DNA of 50,000 nt from Hormiphora californensis. Lineage: Eukaryota > Ctenophora > Tentaculata > Cydippida > Pleurobrachiidae. Shown piece after piece: positions 45,861 through 50,000 of this stretch. A model generated the notes under the pieces. It did no database searches. It was not told the DNA's origin and was given only the letters and a program-made list of their open reading frames with translations. Position 1 is the stretch's first letter, and the number at the start of each line of letters is the position of its first letter. The position numbers and the translations under genes are program-made. The DNA lies in contig CM035360.1 in the NCBI GenBank assembly GCA_020137815.1, positions 5,741,059 through 5,791,058 on the forward strand. The letters run 5' to 3'.

Positions 45861-46338
45861 AAAACAGATAAAGAAATAGGGCAGTAATGGAATGCCTTTT
45901 GTTAACAGTGTGGAGGGTGGCTACCTAGTGACCAGGAAATGAAGGCCCCTGGCCGGGGGACCGGCAGCTGTGTTCCCCTAATGGCCTGAGGACTGCCGCG
46001 TAGGCGGCAGGTTAGTTGGTGACGACCCTTTCTGGAAGGGCTCTATGTGTGTTGGGATTCTTGTGCCTGTCAATATCCTCTCAGGGAGGAGGGTACAGGC
46101 AGGAGGGTTTGGTCCACTACAGGGTGGACGTAATGGAGCGCTCCCTCTGGGAGGGTCTGTAGACACTATAGCCCACTCACAGTGCAATGATGGGACTGTA
46201 GCCGCGGCCCGAGCTTCCATTGGGCGTAGTAAGGAATCTCACCCTCCTTCACAATTGGCCATATCGTGTCGCCACCAGTTGTGTAATGTGTTTACATTTT
46301 TCATGAAGACCTGATGACCCTTCTATTGCTGGAGGCTT
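45861..46338. other. 5' region of the retrotransposon
   Basis: G/C-rich. A minus-strand frame 45,978-46,220 (80 codons, Pro-rich) may be a remnant of a first ORF or of the 5' untranslated region. The upstream end of the element could not be fixed, as no target duplication was found. The duplication breakpoint (about 46,338) lies at or near this end. Confidence 0.45.
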
Positions 46339-46496
46339 TTTGAGCTGATATAAAGATTGTTTTCCAGGCCAAAGTCGGCGTTTCAATGATCAAGAGTATT
46401 AAAACAGCGTGTAACCGTCCTCTTATTGACTATAGGTGAAGCATGTAGAAGACTCAGACTGTTCATGGGACATATAATGGTCTAGGAGAGAGTGAG
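46339..46496. other. Upstream region of the Scribble/LAP gene
   Basis: Single-copy sequence between the duplication end and the first ATG. CTTATTGACTATAG at about 46,421-46,434 looks like a 3' splice site, so a non-coding first exon further upstream is possible. Confidence 0.4.
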
Positions 46497-48347
46497 ATGA
46501 AGATTGGAAACCTTTTTTGTGGGTGTTTTGTCCCCCGGACAGTATGCATTGATAAAAGCAGTTCGAAGTTATATGTGGTGCCGAGTGATATATACCGATA
46601 TGCACGGACTTTGGAGGAATTAGACCTCAATAATAATCAGGTACAGTGGTGGTGAGGTTATTTGGTGTTTGTATCAACCCATAGTCAGATTAACAGGACA
46701 GTTTAGGATATATCCAGGAAGATCCCTTATATATGGGATCTTCTTGGTCCCAGCCTTTATACAATACATGCATATTCCTGGGTCTCGATACTAATTCTCT
46801 AACCAACTCTAACCGTCCCTCAGATAAATGAACTGCCTAAGCCGTTCTTTAATCTTAAACGGTTAAAACGATTAGTGCTGAATGGCAATGATCTGTCGTA
46901 CATCCCCAACGAAATAGGAAACCTTACACAACTTCAGGAGCTTGATTTGACGCACAATAGTGAGTTTTACAAACCTCTCCCTTTCTCTCTTTCCACACTG
47001 CTCACATATTCAACAAGTATCCCAGGTTTTTCAATCCTCTTTCACAATCCCCTCTCCCCAGGTCTACAGGGCCTCCCGGAGAATATCAAGTTTTGTAAAA
47101 ACCTCCAAGTGATGAACTTTGGGAATAATCCCGTTGAATCGTGAGTGAATTTCCACATGTTATATATCCATGTCATATATTCTGTACATGTCTCTCAACA
47201 CATGCTGAGGAAGAAAGGGAAAATGTTGGAGATAATTATCCGAGAGAGAAAGATAGCGAGAGAGAAAGAGGAGAGTTAGTACGCTGGGGGAGCTTGCTAA
47301 GAAATTACAAATCCAGGTTTTGTTCTTCCTAGCTACTGCATATCTAGTCGGTCTGGGTGACTGGGTGTTTGGGCAAAAATCATCATTGAATTGCTATTTC
47401 CCTCATTGAATTTAAACCGCTCCGATGATCCTGGAATCTGGTGTTTTTGCAACAAACGTCCATCCCACCTAATTATGCCCACCCTGATACTGCCCACGCC
47501 CCACACTAATAGTATCTAATACTAACACCACCATATCTCTCAGGATACCAAGTGGGTTATTACACATCAAGAACCTAACGTACCTCGCTCTCAATGATAG
47601 TAACATAGTGGATGTACCGGCTGCTATAGGAAACCTAACCAAGCTGACATCGCTGAGCCTCAGGGAAAATATTATCGAGTTTATACCACAGTAAGTATGA
47701 AGGAACACAGAGAGCTAGGTTTCTACATAATATATAATACACTAGTCTCCTCACTTTGTAGTTTATCTGTATATTATCAGGGAGATCAGATATATGTATA
47801 TGATACAAGATCCTCACCTCTTTGCTTTGTTTGTTTTTTCACTTGTTTGAACTTGTATTGTCTATCAAAATTCAAATGTGTCTTCCCTAGTTTTCCCTGC
47901 ATATATATTGTAACAGGGTGAAGCCTTTGTAAGTAGCAGGCTCCTTGTTTTTGTGTGTACTTCATTAGAATACAAGCAGACAACTAAGTGAGCCTCAGGG
48001 CTCATTCTAGTAGGACACGCTGTATACCACAAGAAGGGGAAGTACAGGCTACTAAGTATCCTACACGCATGGCTGTCAAAATACCCCACTGAAATGATCA
48101 CTAATGAGTCTATATGATATAGACTATATCCCATATCTTTCTCTCTCTCTCTCTCTCTCACTCTATCTCTCCCTCCCACTCCCCATCACTAACCCCTCCA
48201 CTTCACAGGACGATAGGAGCGCTAACAAAGTTGGAGTTCCTGGATATCGGTGGAAACCAGTTAGAGTTCTTGCCCCAGAATATTGTACATTTGAAGAATC
48301 TGGAGGAGCTGTGGCTCGATCAGAATGGGCTCAGGCGACTACCCGTG
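46497..48347 (+). CDS. SCRIB: Scribble/LAP-family LRR polarity protein, first 5 exons
   Basis: Exons 46,497-46,640; 46,824-46,959; 47,062-47,140; 47,544-47,690; 48,209-48,347, all with in-phase GT-AG borders, 215 codons so far. The N-terminus has a close Cys pair (MKIGNLFCGCF), then VCIDKSSSKLYVVPSDIYRY and LEELDLNNNQINELPKPF. Leucine-rich repeats follow: LNGNDLSYIPNEIGNLTQLQ, GLPENIKFCKNLQVMNFGNN, LHIKNLTYLALNDSNIVDVP, GNLTKLTSLSLRENIIEFIP, LEFLDIGGNQLEFLPQNI and LEELWLDQNGLRRLP. The repeat rhythm and IKFCK match Scribble rather than soluble LRR proteins; Erbin/Lano are the alternatives. The family sits at lateral membranes and sets apical-basal polarity; PDZ domains, if present, lie beyond the window. 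The start ATG is the first in frame. Downstream exons were not found before 50,000. Confidence 0.9.
48139..48180 (+). repeat. CT microsatellite in Scribble intron 4
   Basis: TCTCTCTCTCTCTCTCTCTC run followed by pyrimidine-rich sequence leading to the exon 5 acceptor CTTCACAG. It may act as a very long polypyrimidine tract. Confidence 0.85.
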
Positions 48348-50000
48348 GTAAGAAGAGGGGTTGTTATCAGTTCTTCAAACATTGATATAAGTTTCGTCAA
48401 TCCTAATCTGCGATTCAATCATTGAAAATTTGGTAATTAATAAAAATCTATGCCTGGCTAATACACTTCATTCTCCCTGTCTCCAGTCTCACTCCTCCTT
48501 CTTGAGACTCTTTGCCTCCATTACTCCCCTAGTTTTCAAGCATTTAGCCAGCTCCCATGGTGTTTAGTTTGGGGTTGTCTCTCAACGTGACTATTAGCAT
48601 TATACACATCATTATGTATTGTATACACATAGGGGGAAGTGAGGGAAATAATAATGCTTTGTGCTGAGACAATTACATATATCACTTTATCCGCTATAAT
48701 AATCACAATATGTCTAGGAAATGACGGTCAAAGATTACAGCTTGAAACAATAAGTGAAGTCCGAGAGGGTAGCTATGTGTCTTTTGAAACACCCTGTACT
48801 TGCATGTGTCTAACACATGTATTATATGCAGTGTATAGGGTGGTGGTACCGCCAATACAGGGTTAGCAGAGTACGTTAGAGGCATGCCGCCCCCGCTCAT
48901 TTAGTATCACAATTAAAAACACGAACAGTGAAATCAAACATAATAGATCTTGTTATAAATCCACCGAAGAACGAAATCTTTTCTCTTCGTATTTCATTTC
49001 AATGTTTATTTTCACTCCGAACTCTGCACAGCTGTGTTCTACATGCCTCTCTCACTAAGGTGCTAACAACCAATTTGCACGAAAAACTTCCTTATATTCT
49101 CCCTGTTTTTCTACAGAAAACTCCTTCTTATTTCGTTTATCTTCTCTCATGGGATAATATCCCCTCTTCTAAAATTCAAGAAACATTAAAAGAACTCCCT
49201 TTTCCGATGTTGTCCCAGCCCTGTGTTGGAAACATTCCGGAAATATAATGAAACTTGAGCCCGGACCTCACTTTTCCCTCTCTCTGTGTGTGTAGTCAAA
49301 AGAAGCTCCAAGAGGAGGAGGAGGCTTATTAGTGTAATTTGATATACCAGCCATTTAAAACGGGAGTAGCAGCAGCAGGTAGAGAACCGCCGTCTGTACA
49401 TTCTGTAGTCCAGAAGCCGTCTGTACAATTTGGTATTAGAGTAGTTTCAAACTACAAAGTACAAACTATATCTATAACAACGAGTAATTTTGATTTTGAC
49501 TTTCGTTATCAAATTGAGAATGAATTCATATATACCAGATCGGGTGAACAAATCAAACTAAATTTACGACTTGATGATATAATAATAAACTGGGATGTTT
49601 GGGTTTCACAACATTCCTCGTTCCCGCACTCTTTCCAATTATTCTGGAATGTTTGTTTGTGTGAGATGATACTAGGGCATAATATTTCTGGGCCCCGTAG
49701 GAAGAACACTTATTATTTGTCATACTTTAGTCCATGTGATAGGTATCATTTCAAATTCGTTATCTTCCCTACAACAAGCCAACAATTCAAATTGAACTGT
49801 TCAATTCAGCCAACTCTAAACTGAGACTTTGCATAAATGAAGTGTACATATTTTGTGAAACCCAGCAACTTGAACTAAACGCTGGACTGTATAGTAAATT
49901 TAGACAAGTCCTACATTCTAACAGTCTAACACCCTACTGTTCACCACCCCCTCCGCCTTTACCAGCATTCTAACACCCTAATCTTCACTCAGGAAATAGG
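48348..50000. other. Intron 5 of the Scribble gene or intergenic
   Basis: No further leucine-rich exon was recognised. TCTTTTGAAACACCCTGTA (48,780-48,798) resembles a transposon-derived fragment. A plus-strand frame of 106 codons at 48,928-49,248 has no recognisable domain. Confidence 0.45.
49339..49824 (+). CDS. Unidentified 161-codon open frame
   Basis: Open from ATG at 49,339 to TGA at 49,824, rich in aromatic and polar residues (FDFDFRYQIENEFIY, INWDVWVSQHSSF, YHFKFVIFPTTSQQFKL). It could be a single exon, part of a transposon or chance in A/T-rich intron sequence. No domain recognised, no splice sites argued. Confidence 0.2.
   Translation: MIYQPFKTGVAAAGREPPSVHSVVQKPSVQFGIRVVSNYKVQTISITTSNFDFDFRYQIENEFIYTRSGEQIKLNLRLDDIIINWDVWVSQHSSFPHSFQLFWNVCLCEMILGHNISGPRRKNTYYLSYFSPCDRYHFKFVIFPTTSQQFKLNCSIQPTLN

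Larger units (their letters stand above)
31839..46338. repeat. Second copy of the ~14.5-kb direct duplication (clean)
   Basis: Same content as 17,213-31,838, but genes read through with consistent splice phases. The copy ends at GGAGGCTTT (about 46,338), after which single-copy sequence leads into the Scribble/LAP gene. Length is 14,500 bp against 14,626 bp for the first copy. Three one-base frame errors remain (in WDR48 and MTX2), so this copy is not perfect either. Confidence 0.93.

Noticed and set aside
31839-46338. The two 14.5-kb copies as LTRs of a giant element
   Set aside because: They contain ordinary spliced genes and an independent non-LTR retrotransposon; no primer-binding site or terminal TG...CA structure was seen at the borders.
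1-50000. A new defence or secretion-type gene system
   Set aside because: I found no multi-gene set beyond conserved animal genes and mobile elements; the striking structure is the duplication pattern, which may be technical.

Overview
ORGANISM. This is nuclear DNA of an animal, not bacterial. Four conserved animal genes can be read through short GT-AG introns (roughly 40-330 bp): WDR48 (UAF1), MRGBP, MTX2 and the start of a Scribble-type LAP gene. Tight gene spacing, hairpin transposons, satellites and an I-group retrotransposon fit a compact invertebrate genome such as a sponge; the taxon is an inference and cannot be fixed from sequence alone. LAYOUT. (1) 1-19,790 is a giant inverted repeat with its centre near 9,790. 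The left arm (1-9,789) is the reverse complement of the right arm. Each arm holds, from the centre outward, a ~32-bp minisatellite, a ~1.3-kb spacer, a 491-bp satellite (about six tandem units plus one inverted unit), exons of a small two-membrane-segment protein, a 372-bp hairpin transposon and part of WDR48. (2) 17,213-31,838 and 31,839-46,338 are two ~14.5-kb direct copies of one segment. Each carries, on the minus strand, MTX2, MRGBP and WDR48 head to tail, plus an 821-bp palindromic DNA element and an I-group non-LTR retrotransposon. (3) 46,339-50,000 is single copy and holds the first five coding exons of the Scribble/LAP gene on the plus strand. HOW THE COPIES RELATE. The second direct copy (31,839-46,338) reads almost cleanly. 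In the first (about 17,830-31,838), and in the left arm and centre (1 to about 11,200), the same genes are broken by scattered one-base insertions and deletions, in coding and non-coding DNA alike. Even the cleaner copy has three one-base frame errors, one in WDR48 and two in MTX2, and at all three places the noisy copy has the length that restores frame. The stretch 11,220-17,830 is clean, and its last ~615 bp are almost identical to the first ~615 bp of the clean second copy. The simplest reading is one real locus (satellite, two-TM gene, hairpin element, WDR48-MRGBP-MTX2, palindromic element, retrotransposon, Scribble) into which uncorrected long-read sequence, including a fold-back read, was assembled as extra copies. 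A genuine palindrome plus tandem duplication is the alternative, and reads spanning the junctions would decide it. BIOLOGY THAT STANDS EITHER WAY. There is a compact one-strand cluster MTX2-MRGBP-WDR48 with intergenic gaps of 223 and 249 bp. Two hairpin DNA transposons have clear target duplications of 9 and 8 bp. The 491-bp satellite block is bounded by a 14-bp direct repeat. A splice donor is copied inside an intronic tandem repeat in MRGBP. A short CTGTCTGGCG-bounded repeat appears to supply the C-terminal codons of the two-TM protein. I found no clearly new multi-gene system; the most striking signal is the architecture, and it may be an assembly product.
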